Positions 53,788-63,256 are shown, counted from the first letter of the stretch. The stretch is 64,000 nucleotides of DNA from Flavobacterium aquatile LMG 4008 = ATCC 11947 (GCF_000757385.1 NZ_JRHH01000002.1:186001-250000); one strand, 5' to 3'. Notes: generated by a model not told the origin, from the letters alone. Numbers and translations are program-made.

Positions 53788-54501
53788 ATGATAGAAAAAA
53801 TTCGCCTAGATAATATTTTATTTCTTGACATAGAAACCGTTCCATTAGAAGAAAATTTCAATTCTCTTGATGATGAAATGAAACATCTTTGGGAACTTAA
53901 AACCCAATACCAAAGAAAAGACGACTATACTGCCGAAGAGTTTTATGATAGAGCAGGGATCTGGGCCGAATTTGGAAAAATTATTTGCATTTCGGTGGGT
54001 TATTTTGTAACCAAAGGCGATATTCGAAACTTTAGAGTTACTTCTTTTTTTGGTGAAGAGAAAAAAATTTTATTAGACTTCAACAATTTACTTAGTAATC
54101 ATTTTGATGGTTCTCAACATATTCTTTGTGGTCACAATGCCAAAGAATTTGACTTCCCTTTTATTGCTAGACGAATGATTATCAATCAAGTTTCTATTCC
54201 AAACAAACTAAACTTATTTGGAAAAAAACCTTGGGAAATTCAGCATCTAGATACATTGGAATTATGGAAATTTGGCGATTATAAACATTTTACTTCTTTA
54301 AAACTACTTACAAAAATCCTCGGAATTCCTTCGCCAAAAGGTGACATCGATGGAAGTCAAGTAGGTCATGTTTTTTATGTCGAAAAGGATATTGATAGAA
54401 TTGTAACTTATTGCGAAAAAGACGTCATCGCAGTGGCACAAGTTTTCCTTCGCTTTAGAAAAGAAGATTTATTGATTGAAGAAGAGATAATCCATGTTTA
54501 G
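53788..54501 (+). CDS. Predicted 3'-5' exonuclease of the DEDDy/PolB-like family
   Basis: A 237-residue stand-alone exonuclease. Exo I is FLDIET (about 13), Exo II is GHNAKEFDFPFIARR (about 115-129) and Exo III is YCEKDVIA (about 210), with Tyr four residues before the final Asp. This matches the PolB-like predicted exonucleases without a polymerase domain. Its role in repair is inferred. A palindromic repeat follows. Confidence 0.88.
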   Translation: MIEKIRLDNILFLDIETVPLEENFNSLDDEMKHLWELKTQYQRKDDYTAEEFYDRAGIWAEFGKIICISVGYFVTKGDIRNFRVTSFFGEEKKILLDFNNLLSNHFDGSQHILCGHNAKEFDFPFIARRMIINQVSIPNKLNLFGKKPWEIQHLDTLELWKFGDYKHFTSLKLLTKILGIPSPKGDIDGSQVGHVFYVEKDIDRIVTYCEKDVIAVAQVFLRFRKEDLLIEEEIIHV

Positions 54502-54506
54502 TTTCA

Positions 54507-54610
54507 GCCACAGATTCACAGATTTCGAAATTTTATTGTTCATTCTCAATTGAATTAAAATTCAATCAAAAATAGGGTCTTCTATTCAAATTAATCTGTG
54601 AATCTGTGGC
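54507..54610. repeat. GCCACAGATTCACAGATT inverted repeat, copy 1 (long loop)
   Basis: Perfect 18-base arms at 54507-54524 and 54593-54610 enclose 68 bases with a smaller inner stem (ATTGAAT/ATTCAAT). Copy 2 at 58376-58424 has the same arms. The element follows the exonuclease gene. Confidence 0.85.
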
Positions 54611-54650
54611 AGATTTTTATAAATAGTTATATTTACAAAAAAAACAAAAC

Positions 54651-56090
54651 ATGGTATTAAGTAGATTTTGGCTCGTTATCTTTATTTCATCAATTGTATT
54701 TGTGATTTTTAGTTTATTCTCTGGAAACAACTACACGATTGACTTTGTCTTAAATGGAAAAAAAGACGATCCAATTTTAGTTTCTGAAAAGTATCTTCAA
54801 GATTTACCTGTTTTTATTAAAGACAGCATCGAAAATGCTCCAGACAAAACTATGATTATCAATCGTGATACTTTGAACGCTGATTCTACATATGTTTTTT
54901 CTAATAAAGTGGTAAAAATATACAGTGGAAAACAAAAATCAGATGGATTATTACCGACTTGTAAAAGCACTTTGCTAGATTTGATTTTGCCACTTATGGC
55001 CTATTTGGCATTTTTCTGTGGGTTGATGGAACTTTTAATTATATCTGGCGCATCACAAAAATTGGCGAAAATATTAAGTCCAGTTTTTGTAAAAGTCTTT
55101 CCAAGTATTCCTAAAAATCATCCTTCAATATCTTACATGACTTTAAATTTTGCTGCAAATTTTCTAGGATTAGATTCTGCTGCAACACCATTTGGATTAA
55201 AAGCAATGGAGAGTTTACAAGAAATAAATCCAGAAAAAGACAAAGCCAGCGATGCGCAAATCATGTTCATGTGTTTACACGCTTCTGGACTTACATTAAT
55301 TGCAACTTCAATTATAGGTTATCGCGCTGCTGCAGGCGCCGCAAATCCTGCAGATGTGATGTTGCCTTGTATAATTACCTCTTTTATCGGGACCATTGCT
55401 GCGTTTTTAATTGTAGGAATTAAACAAAAAATCAACTTCAAAAGTGCTTCTTTGGTTGCGGGATTAATGGGAATGATAGGCGCAATTATTGGTTTGTTGA
55501 TGTATGTAAATCATTTGGATTTAATTGGTAAAAATTATTTTACTTCCAATCTTTCCGCTTTGATTTTGGTTGTAATTATTGTTTTTACATTAATATTATC
55601 GTTCGTAAAAGAAAAGAAATTTACAGAAGCAAATACCACCGTTTATGAAGCATTTGTGGTTGGTGCAAATAATGGCGTTAAAACTGGAGTTACAATTTTC
55701 CCTTACGTTTTAGGAATGTTAGTTGCTATTTCGTTGTTCAGAAATAGTGGTTTATTTGAAATCATCAGCAATTGGATAGCTTTTATTTTTTCTAATTTAG
55801 GTGTGGCAAAAGAAATTACCGATGCTTTACCTGTTGCATTGCTTCGTCCTTTTAGTTCTGCTGGTTCACGTGGATTTTTAATTGATTCAATGAATACATT
55901 TGGCGCCGATTCAATGACAGGAAGATTGAGTAGTATTTTTCAGTGTAGTGCCGAAAGTACGTTTTATGTTATTGCAGTTTATTTTGGATCTGTTAATATA
56001 AAAAACACTCGATATGCTTTAGGAACAATGCTTATAGTAGATGTTATTTGTGTAATTACTGCCATTTTTGTGGCTAGTTGGTTTTTTTAG
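54651..56090 (+). CDS. SpmA/SpmB-type (nucleoside-recognition domain) membrane protein
   Basis: A 479-residue integral membrane protein. After an N-terminal membrane helix and periplasmic segment (about 25-95), two nucleoside-recognition (Gate) domains follow: one near 110-250 (LNFAANFLGLDSAATPFGLK) and one near 345-475 (RPFSSAGSRGFLIDSM). This is the fused form of the two spore maturation proteins SpmA and SpmB, common in non-sporulating Bacteroidetes. The substrate is unknown. Confidence 0.87.
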   Translation: MVLSRFWLVIFISSIVFVIFSLFSGNNYTIDFVLNGKKDDPILVSEKYLQDLPVFIKDSIENAPDKTMIINRDTLNADSTYVFSNKVVKIYSGKQKSDGLLPTCKSTLLDLILPLMAYLAFFCGLMELLIISGASQKLAKILSPVFVKVFPSIPKNHPSISYMTLNFAANFLGLDSAATPFGLKAMESLQEINPEKDKASDAQIMFMCLHASGLTLIATSIIGYRAAAGAANPADVMLPCIITSFIGTIAAFLIVGIKQKINFKSASLVAGLMGMIGAIIGLLMYVNHLDLIGKNYFTSNLSALILVVIIVFTLILSFVKEKKFTEANTTVYEAFVVGANNGVKTGVTIFPYVLGMLVAISLFRNSGLFEIISNWIAFIFSNLGVAKEITDALPVALLRPFSSAGSRGFLIDSMNTFGADSMTGRLSSIFQCSAESTFYVIAVYFGSVNIKNTRYALGTMLIVDVICVITAIFVASWFF

Positions 56091-56137
56091 AATACACTCT
56101 ATTATAATTAACAAATCATTTAAAAATTTATCAAAAA

Positions 56138-56157
56138 TTGTACATATATTTGTACAA
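56138..56157 (+). promoter_or_regulatory. yefM-yoeB promoter with flanking TTGTACA operator sites
   Basis: TTGTACAT (56138-56145) and the perfect palindrome TTGTACAA (56150-56157) flank and overlap TATATTTG (56145-56152), which matches the -7 consensus. The antitoxin ATG is 12 bases downstream. This layout fits autorepression by the antitoxin-toxin complex. Confidence 0.6.
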
Positions 56158-56169
56158 AATAAATATATT

Positions 56170-56424
56170 ATGGTAATTGCAAATATTTCAGATTTTAGAA
56201 AAGATATCAAATCTTATTTTGATAGGGTAGCAAAAAACTTTGAAACACTAATAATAAACCGCGGAAAAGACTCAGGTATTGTTATCATGTCGCTTGAAGA
56301 ATACAATTCTTTGATGGCAACTAACTATGAGTTATCTACACGTAAAAATGAAAAACGTCTTGATGCTGCAATCGAAAAATTAAGAAATAACGGCTCGTTT
56401 TCTAAAGATTTAATCGAAGAGTAA
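56170..56424 (+). CDS. YefM/Phd-family antitoxin
   Basis: An 84-residue antitoxin with the N-terminal Phd/YefM DNA-binding fold (NISDFRKDIKSYFDRVAK, VIMSLEEYNSLMATNYEL) and a charged C-terminal tail expected to wrap the toxin. I chose the ATG at 56170, just after a -7 element overlapped by palindromes; longer in-frame starts reach into the previous gene. The toxin gene starts 1 base after its stop. Confidence 0.9.
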   Translation: MVIANISDFRKDIKSYFDRVAKNFETLIINRGKDSGIVIMSLEEYNSLMATNYELSTRKNEKRLDAAIEKLRNNGSFSKDLIEE

Positions 56425-56425
56425 A

Positions 56426-56683
56426 ATGAGATATGTTTTCGTAGACGAATCATGGGAGGATTATTTATACTGGCAAAAAGTTGATAAAAAGAAAGTAAAA
56501 AAAATCAATGATTTACTAAAGGATATTTCCAGAACACCTTTTGACGGAATTGGAAAACCTGAGCCATTAAAACACAAATATGCAGGATTTTGGTCGCGAA
56601 GAATTGATGACGAACACCGACTAATTTACAGATTTCAAGAGGATGAAATTCAAATTGTAAAGTGTAGACATCACTACGATTAA
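56426..56683 (+). CDS. Txe/YoeB-family toxin (ribosome-dependent mRNA endonuclease)
   Basis: An 85-residue RelE-fold toxin with the YoeB pattern: GIGKPEPLKHKYAGFWSRRI carrying the catalytic Glu, EHRLIYRF with the Arg, and the final KCRHHYD with the His and Tyr at the end. It cuts mRNA at the ribosome when free of its antitoxin. All key residues are present, so it looks active. Confidence 0.93.
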   Translation: MRYVFVDESWEDYLYWQKVDKKKVKKINDLLKDISRTPFDGIGKPEPLKHKYAGFWSRRIDDEHRLIYRFQEDEIQIVKCRHHYD

Positions 56684-56766
56684 AGTAAATTATTTAATTA
56701 ATTCAAATTCAATTTTTCTTCAATCCACCAACTTTCCGTAACTTTACATCACTAAACAAATTTACA

Positions 56767-58368
56767 ATGGACTTTATATATCAAGATCCGTATCCGATAT
56801 TAAAAGACGATACACAATACAAAAAACTTACTTCTGATTACGTAAAAGTAGAGCAATTTGGCGACAGAGAAATTCTAACTGTTGATCCAAAAGCATTGGA
56901 ATTGATGGCGCAAGAAGCCATGAACGACGTTTCATTTATGTTGCGAACAGCGCATTTACAAAAGCTAAACAATATTTTAAACGATCCAGAAGCGACAGAT
57001 AATGATCGATTTGTCGCTTACAATTTATTACAAAATGCTTCTGTAGCCGTTGAAGGTCAGTTGCCATCTTGTCAAGATACTGGAACTGCAATTGTTGTAG
57101 CAAAAAAAGGTGAAAGTGTTTACACTGGAGTTGATGATGCCGAATGGTTGTCAAAAGGAATTTTCAATACATTTCAAAATAAGAATCTTCGTTACTCACA
57201 AATTGTTCCGATTTCGATGTTTGAAGAGAAAAATTCAGGGTCTAATCTTCCTGCACAAATTGATATTTATGCTAAGAAAGGTAATTCATACGAGTTTTTA
57301 TTTCTAACGAAAGGTGGCGGTTCTGCCAATAAAACTTTTTTATATCAAAAAACAAAATCGCTATTGAATGACAAAGCAATGGAAGAATTTGTTCGCGATA
57401 AAATTAAAGATTTAGGAACTTCTGCTTGCCCGCCATACCATTTAGCATTGGTAATTGGTGGAACTTCAGCTGAGGCAAATTTATCGGCAGTGAAAAAAGC
57501 ATCGGCTGGATATTATGACCATCTTCCAACAACTGGAAATATGGCTGGTCAAGCTTTTCGCGATATCGAATGGGAGAAAAAAGTATTGTTATATTGTCAA
57601 GAAAGTGCCATTGGTGCACAATTTGGAGGAAAATATTTTGCGCATGATGTTCGTGTAATTCGTTTGCCACGTCATGCTGCTTCTTGTCCGGTTGGATTAG
57701 GAGTTTCATGTTCTGCCGATAGAAATATCAAAGGGAAAATCACAAAAGATGGAGTTTTCTTAGAACAATTAGAGGTCAATCCGCAGCAATTTTTACCTGC
57801 TGTTCCGCCACATTTGGAAGCGGCAGTTGATGTAGATTTAAATCGTCCGATGGCTGAAATTTTAGCTGAATTATCTAAATATCCGATAAAAACTCGTTTG
57901 AAATTAAACGGAACTTTAATCGTTGCGAGAGATATTGCTCATGCAAAAATTAAAGAATTATTGGATGCAGGAAAACCAATGCCAGAATATTTCAAAAATC
58001 ATCCAGTATATTATGCCGGACCAGCAAAAACGCCAGACGGAATGCCATCAGGAAGTTTCGGACCAACAACTGCAGGAAGAATGGATGTTTACGTAGAGGA
58101 ATTCCAAAAAGCAGGAGGAAGTATGATTATGCTAGCCAAAGGAAATCGTACTAAAGAAGTGATGGAAGCGTGCAAGAAATATGGCGGATTCTATTTAGGT
58201 TCGATTGGTGGACCAGCAGCTATCTTGGCTCAAGACAATATCCTAAAAGTTGAGGTTGTAGATTTCGAAGAACTCGGAATGGAAGCCGTGAGAAAAATTA
58301 CAGTTAAAGATTTCCCAGCCTTTATTATTACTGATGATAAAGGAAATGATTTCTTTGCTAACTTATAA
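56767..58368 (+). CDS. Fumarate hydratase, class I ([4Fe-4S])
   Basis: A 533-residue enzyme that interconverts fumarate and malate in the TCA cycle. The N-terminal alpha domain and C-terminal beta domain are fused, as in FumA/FumB. Cysteines for the cluster are in LPSCQDTG (about 102), SACPPYH (about 221) and [13 protein letters not shown] (about 307-315). Class I enzymes are oxygen-sensitive. It is followed by a palindromic repeat. Confidence 0.94.
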   Translation: MDFIYQDPYPILKDDTQYKKLTSDYVKVEQFGDREILTVDPKALELMAQEAMNDVSFMLRTAHLQKLNNILNDPEATDNDRFVAYNLLQNASVAVEGQLPSCQDTGTAIVVAKKGESVYTGVDDAEWLSKGIFNTFQNKNLRYSQIVPISMFEEKNSGSNLPAQIDIYAKKGNSYEFLFLTKGGGSANKTFLYQKTKSLLNDKAMEEFVRDKIKDLGTSACPPYHLALVIGGTSAEANLSAVKKASAGYYDHLPTTGNMAGQAFRDIEWEKKVLLYCQESAIGAQFGGKYFAHDVRVIRLPRHAASCPVGLGVSCSADRNIKGKITKDGVFLEQLEVNPQQFLPAVPPHLEAAVDVDLNRPMAEILAELSKYPIKTRLKLNGTLIVARDIAHAKIKELLDAGKPMPEYFKNHPVYYAGPAKTPDGMPSGSFGPTTAGRMDVYVEEFQKAGGSMIMLAKGNRTKEVMEACKKYGGFYLGSIGGPAAILAQDNILKVEVVDFEELGMEAVRKITVKDFPAFIITDDKGNDFFANL

Positions 58369-58375
58369 AAATCAT

Positions 58376-58424
58376 TAGCCACAGATTCACAGATTACTAT
58401 ATTTAATCTGTGAATCTGTGGCTA
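58376..58424. repeat. GCCACAGATTCACAGATT inverted repeat, copy 2 (short loop)
   Basis: Perfect 21-base arms at 58376-58396 and 58404-58424 (TAGCCACAGATTCACAG...) enclose a 7-base loop. It lies 7 bases after the fumarase stop and could fold into a very stable hairpin. Arms match copy 1 at 54507-54610. Confidence 0.9.
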
Positions 58425-58438
58425 TCAAAATTAATCAA

Positions 58439-58834
58439 ATGCCATTTAAAGAAACATTTTCAGAATTTTATACCAAAGTTAAATCGAGTTTAGAAGATGG
58501 AACTTTTGCCAAATTAACTTTAGCAAAAACCATCGGAAATACCGATTTGATGAATATTTATGTTCGTCCGATATTGGAGGAAAATGAGTTGAAATTAGAG
58601 TTAAAGTTCAAACATCAACAAGAAGAATTATTTGAAATTCACGAAATTGAAAATGCTTTTCCACGATTATTAGAGTTTATTAATAATCCGTTTATGTCTG
58701 CCATTTTATTTACTACCGAATTTGATTTAACTTACAAATTGAATAAAAAACGTGCGGTAAGTATAGTAGAACAATTTCCTAGTTTTACACATGCTTCGCC
58801 GGTGATCATTGAATATTTAGAAAGTAAAAAGTAA
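58439..58834 (+). CDS. Small protein of unknown function
   Basis: A 131-residue protein of mixed alpha/beta character without signal or membrane segment. FAKLTLAKTIG, NIYVRPILEE and ILFTTEFDLTYKLNKK recall, from memory, the short N-terminal domain of some Bacteroidetes SAM-dependent methyltransferases, but no methyltransferase domain follows. I chose the ATG at 58439 because the earlier in-frame GTG lies within the palindromic repeat. It is probably co-transcribed with the fumarase gene. Confidence 0.6.
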   Translation: MPFKETFSEFYTKVKSSLEDGTFAKLTLAKTIGNTDLMNIYVRPILEENELKLELKFKHQQEELFEIHEIENAFPRLLEFINNPFMSAILFTTEFDLTYKLNKKRAVSIVEQFPSFTHASPVIIEYLESKK

Positions 58835-58853
58835 GGATTTCAACTAAAAAAAT

Positions 58854-58890
58854 AAAACCCACAAAATTTAATTGATTTTTGTGGGTTTTA
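58854..58890. terminator. Bidirectional terminator between converging genes
   Basis: AAAACCCACAAAA at 58854-58866 pairs perfectly with TTTTGTGGGTTTT at 58877-58889, with a 10-base loop and A-rich and T-rich flanks. It serves the small gene on the left and scoB on the right. Confidence 0.9.
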
Positions 58891-58899
58891 TTTTTTTTA

Positions 58900-59556
58900 T
58901 TAATCAATAACCATTTCAGGAATTTCGCCTTCAATAATTAAAGTTGCTTCTGTTGATGCAATGATGTGTTCTACAGAAACTCCTGGTGCGCGTTCTAATA
59001 ATTTGAAACCTTGAGGTGTTATTTCTAGAACAGCTAATTCGGTAACTACTTTTTTAACACAAGCAACTCCAGTTAAAGGTAAAGTACATTTCTTTAGAAT
59101 TTTACTTTCGCCTGCTTTATTTACGTGCATCATGGCAACGATAATATTTTCTGCAGAAGCTACTAAATCCATTGCACCGCCCATTCCTTTTACCATTTTT
59201 CCTGGGATTTTCCAGTTGGCGATATCACCATTTTCTGAAACTTCCATGGCGCCAAGAATTGTTAAATCTACGTGTTGTCCACGAATCATTCCGAAGCTGA
59301 AAGCTGAATCGAAGAAACTTGCTCCAGGCAAAGTTGTTATTGTTTGTTTTCCTGCGTTGATTAAATCGGCATCTTCATCGCCTTCAAAAGGAAATGGTCC
59401 CATTCCTAGAATTCCGTTTTCGCTTTGAAATTCAACATCAATTCCTTCTGGAATGTAATTGGCAACTAGTGTTGGAATTCCGATTCCGAGATTTACGTAG
59501 TAATTGTGTTTTAATTCTTTTGCAATGCGTTTTGCAATTTGATTTTTATCTAACAT
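58900..59556 (-). CDS. scoB: 3-oxoacid CoA-transferase subunit B
   Basis: A 218-residue beta subunit of succinyl-CoA:3-ketoacid CoA-transferase. The catalytic Glu is in the SENGILGMGPFP segment, and GMGGAMDLV is conserved. With ScoA it moves CoA between succinyl-CoA and acetoacetate, linking ketone bodies or branched-chain products to the TCA cycle. It starts 1 base after scoA stops. Confidence 0.93.
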   Translation of the reverse strand: MLDKNQIAKRIAKELKHNYYVNLGIGIPTLVANYIPEGIDVEFQSENGILGMGPFPFEGDEDADLINAGKQTITTLPGASFFDSAFSFGMIRGQHVDLTILGAMEVSENGDIANWKIPGKMVKGMGGAMDLVASAENIIVAMMHVNKAGESKILKKCTLPLTGVACVKKVVTELAVLEITPQGFKLLERAPGVSVEHIIASTEATLIIEGEIPEMVID

Positions 59557-59557
59557 A

Positions 59558-60259
59558 TTAGAAAATTTTTCTTACTGTACGTTGTTCTATTCTTTTCTCG
59601 TATTTTTCGCCTTGAAAAATTCTGCTAACCAATATTCCTGGAATATGAATTTCGTTTGGATCTAAACTTCCTGCTGGTAAAAGTTCTTCAACTTCGGCAA
59701 TCGTTATTTTTCCAGCGCCACACATTGATGGATTGAAATTTCTAGCTGTTCCTTTAAAAATTAAGTTTCCTGCTTCGTCACCTTTCCAAGCTTTTACTAT
59801 GGCAAAATCGGCTTTGAAGGCGTGTTCCATCACGTGCATTTTTCCGTTGAACTCGCGTGTTTCTTTACCAATTGCGACTTCTGTACCAAAACCTGCTGGA
59901 GTGAAAAAAGCTGGAATTCCGGCTTGAGCTGCACGACAACGTTCTGCTAAAGTTCCTTGCGGAATTAACTCAACATCCAATTCTCCTGAAAGCATTTGAC
60001 GTTCGAACTCGGCATTTTCTCCAACGTAGGACGAAATCATTTTTTTGATTTGTTTTTGTTGTAATAACAATCCCAATCCGAAATCGTCTACTCCTGCATT
60101 GTTGGAAATACAAGTTAGGTTTTTAGTTCCTTTTTTCACTAGTTCGGCGATGCTGTTTTCTGGAATTCCACACAGGCCAAAACCTCCGAGCATTATGGTC
60201 ATGTCGTCTTCAATTCCTTGAAGTGCTTCTTTAACCGAATTTACTTTTTTATTAATCAT
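59558..60259 (-). CDS. scoA: 3-oxoacid CoA-transferase subunit A
   Basis: A 233-residue alpha subunit with the family signatures [15 protein letters not shown] and [14 protein letters not shown] and the later [16 protein letters not shown]. It forms the heteromeric transferase with ScoB, whose gene follows after 1 base. Together they make an operon closed by the terminator at 58854. Confidence 0.94.
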   Translation of the reverse strand: MINKKVNSVKEALQGIEDDMTIMLGGFGLCGIPENSIAELVKKGTKNLTCISNNAGVDDFGLGLLLQQKQIKKMISSYVGENAEFERQMLSGELDVELIPQGTLAERCRAAQAGIPAFFTPAGFGTEVAIGKETREFNGKMHVMEHAFKADFAIVKAWKGDEAGNLIFKGTARNFNPSMCGAGKITIAEVEELLPAGSLDPNEIHIPGILVSRIFQGEKYEKRIEQRTVRKIF

Positions 60260-60323
60260 ATCTTAGCAATGAATTATACTAATTTTCTATAAGTTTTATT
60301 TTGTTACCAAACCTTTAAATAGG

Positions 60324-60427
60324 CTTAGCCCTGATAGAAGTGGAAATCCTTTTTTAGGATTATCCTGTAGCGTTAGCGAAAGGAAAATCCTAAAAAAGAT
60401 TGCAACGTATAGCAGGAATAGCTTCTA
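60324..60427 (+). repeat. AGCCCTGAT/AGCAGGAAT dispersed repeat, copy D (AAATCC subtype)
   Basis: It starts CTTAGCCCTGATAG, contains a long imperfect hairpin (AAATCCTTTTTTAGGATT against AATCCTAAAAAAGATT), and ends ATAGCAGGAATAGCTTCTA. It overlaps the stop codon of the PBP1A gene (60425-60427). Confidence 0.8.
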
Positions 60428-62764
60428 AAGATCGAACTCTTCTGTGTTTTGTTGTTCGTTACTGAGTGAATCTACCGCAGTTGTGTCCTTGGGTTTGGAA
60501 TAACCACCACCGGTATAACAGTCGATTTTAATGGACATGTTTTCTGGTTTTTCAAACTTATCTTTAGAGATTTGAAGATCTGGATCTTCGTAACATTTTT
60601 TCATAAAATAACCCCAAATTGGTAAGGCAGCCGTTGCTCCTTGACCATAAGTGATGCTTTTGAAACGTGCAGAACGGTCTTCGCAACCTACCCAAACGCC
60701 AGTTACAAGATTGGGAACCATGCCGATAAACCAACCGTCGGACTGGTTTTGTGTTGTTCCAGTTTTTCCTGCAATGGAGTTGGTGAACATGTATGGATAG
60801 CCTGTCCAGCGTTTATCGCCGTTTCCGCCACCTTGAGTTCGTAATCGTTCTCCAGATCCACCTTCAGTAACGCCTTCTAGAAGTTTGATTACAGCAAATG
60901 CGATGTCTTTGTTGAGAACGTCGTGCGATTCTGGAATGGGTTCGTAAATTACGGCTCCGTTTTTATCTTCGATTCTAGAAATAAATTGTGGTTTTATGTA
61001 AACACCTTGATTGGCAAATGTGCTGTATGCGGCAACCATGTCGTGAACGGTAATATCTACCGCGCCAAGAGCAATTGCTGGTTGTGCAGGAATATCTGAA
61101 GTTACGCCAAGCTTGTGTGTTAAAGCTACTACGGCTTCTGGACCAGTTTTGTCTATTAATTTGGCAGAAACGGTGTTTATAGATTGCGCTAATGCTTTGG
61201 TTAAGCGTACCATTCCGCGGTATTTTTGGTCAGAATTTCTTGGTTCCCAATCTTCGGTTACGTTGTGACGACCTTTTCTAATTACAAATGGTCCGTCAAT
61301 TATGGTATCGCAAGGAGACATTCCTAATTGTTCGATTGCAGTTGCATAAACGAACGGCTTGAAGGTAGAACCAACTTGGCGCGCGCCTTGACCAACGTGA
61401 TCGTATTGGAAATACTTGTAGTTTATTCCGCCAACCCAAGCTTTAACTTGACCCGTTTGTGGTTCCATTGACATTAATCCCGATTGTAGAAAATGTTTGT
61501 AATATCTTATGGAATCTAATGGTGTCATTACAGTATCACGTTCGCCTTTCCAAGTGAAAACAGTCATTTTTGTTTTTACGCTAAATGATGCTATGATTTC
61601 TTCATCCGATTTATCGTCGGCTTTTAGAATGCGCCATCTTTCGGAATTTTTCATCGCTTGTTTGATGATTTTATCCGTTTCCTCTGGTGTTATACTGATG
61701 AAAGGAGCGTTTTTATTGCCTTTTTGTTGAATCCAAAATTCTTCTTGAAGGTTTTTCATGTGTGCCAAAACCGCTTCTTCTGCATGTTCCTGAATTTTTG
61801 AATCGATTGTAGTGTAAATTTTTAAACCATCGCCGTAGATGTCATATTCTTCTCCGTCTGGTTTTTTATTTTCTTTAACCCATTTTTTCATGTAATCTCG
61901 AAGGTATTCTCTAAAATAAGTAGCCGTTCCGTCAAGGTGACTTTCTGGATGAAAATCAAGTTTAATTGGTTTTTTTTCTAAAATTAATTTAGCCGATTCT
62001 TCAAGATGATTATTTCTAACTAATTGACCCAAAACAATATTTCTTCTTTTGATGGCTCTTTCTGGAAAACGATTTGGGTTAAAACGAGAAGGATTGGTTA
62101 ACATTCCTACCAATAACGCGCTTTCTTCTACATTTAAATCGCGTGGTTCTTTACTGAAATATACTTTGGATGCTGATCGAATTCCGACTGCACCATTCAC
62201 AAAATCAACCTGATTTAGATACAAAGCGATGATTTCTTGTTTGGTATATTGTCTTTCTAATCGGATAGCAATAATCCATTCTTTGGCTTTTTGTACAATT
62301 CTAAAAGGAAGAAATTTAGAACCTTCGCCATGAAATAAATTCTTTGCTAATTGTTGGGTTATGGTACTTGCTCCACCATCTTTTCCTAGTTTTAAAGCTG
62401 CACCAAATGTTCTACGAGCATCAATTCCTGAATGTTCATAAAATCGTTCATCTTCGGTAGAAACTAGTGCATCGACTAATGATTTTGGTAAATCTTTGTA
62501 CTTGATTGCAGTTCTATTTTCGTTATAAAATTTACCTAACGTTACACCATCAGAAGAGATGATTTCGGTTGCTAAATTAGAATCTGGATTTTCTAAATCT
62601 TCAAAGGATGGCATTGCGCCAAATAAACCCCAAGATGCAAATAGAAAGAATAGAAAAATTCCGCCAAGTGTGTAAAGAAATAGTCTCCAAAACTTGTTTG
62701 AATAATATTTTACGTCTCTTGCAGGAGTAGTTCCTTTGGATTGAGAATTATTTTTTTGTGCCAT
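60425..62764 (-). CDS. Penicillin-binding protein 1A (glycosyltransferase and transpeptidase)
   Basis: A 779-residue bifunctional peptidoglycan synthase. An N-terminal membrane helix (about 25-48) precedes the glycosyltransferase domain, with catalytic Glu in TEDERFYEHSG (about 104) and GGASTITQQLAKNLF. The transpeptidase domain has the active Ser in GSTFKPF (about 467), SIN in ALAQSINTVS and KTGTTQ (about 668). A Pro/Asn/Glu-rich tail ends it. It is 6 bases downstream of gldH and likely co-transcribed. Confidence 0.95.
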   Translation of the reverse strand: MAQKNNSQSKGTTPARDVKYYSNKFWRLFLYTLGGIFLFFLFASWGLFGAMPSFEDLENPDSNLATEIISSDGVTLGKFYNENRTAIKYKDLPKSLVDALVSTEDERFYEHSGIDARRTFGAALKLGKDGGASTITQQLAKNLFHGEGSKFLPFRIVQKAKEWIIAIRLERQYTKQEIIALYLNQVDFVNGAVGIRSASKVYFSKEPRDLNVEESALLVGMLTNPSRFNPNRFPERAIKRRNIVLGQLVRNNHLEESAKLILEKKPIKLDFHPESHLDGTATYFREYLRDYMKKWVKENKKPDGEEYDIYGDGLKIYTTIDSKIQEHAEEAVLAHMKNLQEEFWIQQKGNKNAPFISITPEETDKIIKQAMKNSERWRILKADDKSDEEIIASFSVKTKMTVFTWKGERDTVMTPLDSIRYYKHFLQSGLMSMEPQTGQVKAWVGGINYKYFQYDHVGQGARQVGSTFKPFVYATAIEQLGMSPCDTIIDGPFVIRKGRHNVTEDWEPRNSDQKYRGMVRLTKALAQSINTVSAKLIDKTGPEAVVALTHKLGVTSDIPAQPAIALGAVDITVHDMVAAYSTFANQGVYIKPQFISRIEDKNGAVIYEPIPESHDVLNKDIAFAVIKLLEGVTEGGSGERLRTQGGGNGDKRWTGYPYMFTNSIAGKTGTTQNQSDGWFIGMVPNLVTGVWVGCEDRSARFKSITYGQGATAALPIWGYFMKKCYEDPDLQISKDKFEKPENMSIKIDCYTGGGYSKPKDTTAVDSLSNEQQNTEEFDL

Positions 62765-62770
62765 AATTTT

Positions 62771-63256
62771 TTATTCTAATGATTCTACTCTAAAACCTAT
62801 TTCAGTGATGCCTTTTAAATTGTCAACACCAGCGACTTTGCCTGTTTGACGAACGGCTTGCTGAATTTTAATGGTATAATCGCCTTTCAAATTGAACTTA
62901 ACATTGGGTTTGTAAAACAGTTTACTTTCTTTCACGTCAGAAAAACCGTCGCCCATTAAACTTCCGTCTGGATTTGCCATTTCATATTCTAATGTGTCAA
63001 CTAAAACTTTTTTATTTGGTTGAACTAATGAAACTATTAGAAACAAATTACTAAACGGATAATCGTTGTTGGCTCTAGTATTTACGTACAAATTGTAATT
63101 TTTTAAACTATCCAATTTTGGTAATTTAAATTTAATAATACTGTCTTTATGCCAAGAATTTCCAACGGATTTGTATTCGTCAAAAACACGTTTTTCATCG
63201 CATGAAATTATTAAAAACGCTACTAAAAGAAACAGTATGCTATTTTTTATCTTCAT
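62771..63256 (-). CDS. gldH: Gliding motility lipoprotein GldH
   Basis: A 161-residue lipoprotein (lipobox IISC at about residue 19) whose mature part (DEKRVFDEYKSVGNSWHKD, through GFRVESLE at the end) matches GldH of Flavobacterium, required for gliding and chitin use. It overlaps the end of the RicT-type gene by 17 bases and lies 6 bases before the PBP1A gene, an arrangement I recall from related genomes. Confidence 0.9.
   Translation of the reverse strand: MKIKNSILFLLVAFLIISCDEKRVFDEYKSVGNSWHKDSIIKFKLPKLDSLKNYNLYVNTRANNDYPFSNLFLIVSLVQPNKKVLVDTLEYEMANPDGSLMGDGFSDVKESKLFYKPNVKFNLKGDYTIKIQQAVRQTGKVAGVDNLKGITEIGFRVESLE

Noticed and set aside
59132..59428. Plus-strand open frame of 98 codons
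   Set aside because: It lies wholly antisense to scoB, which has clear family motifs, and has no recognisable features of its own.
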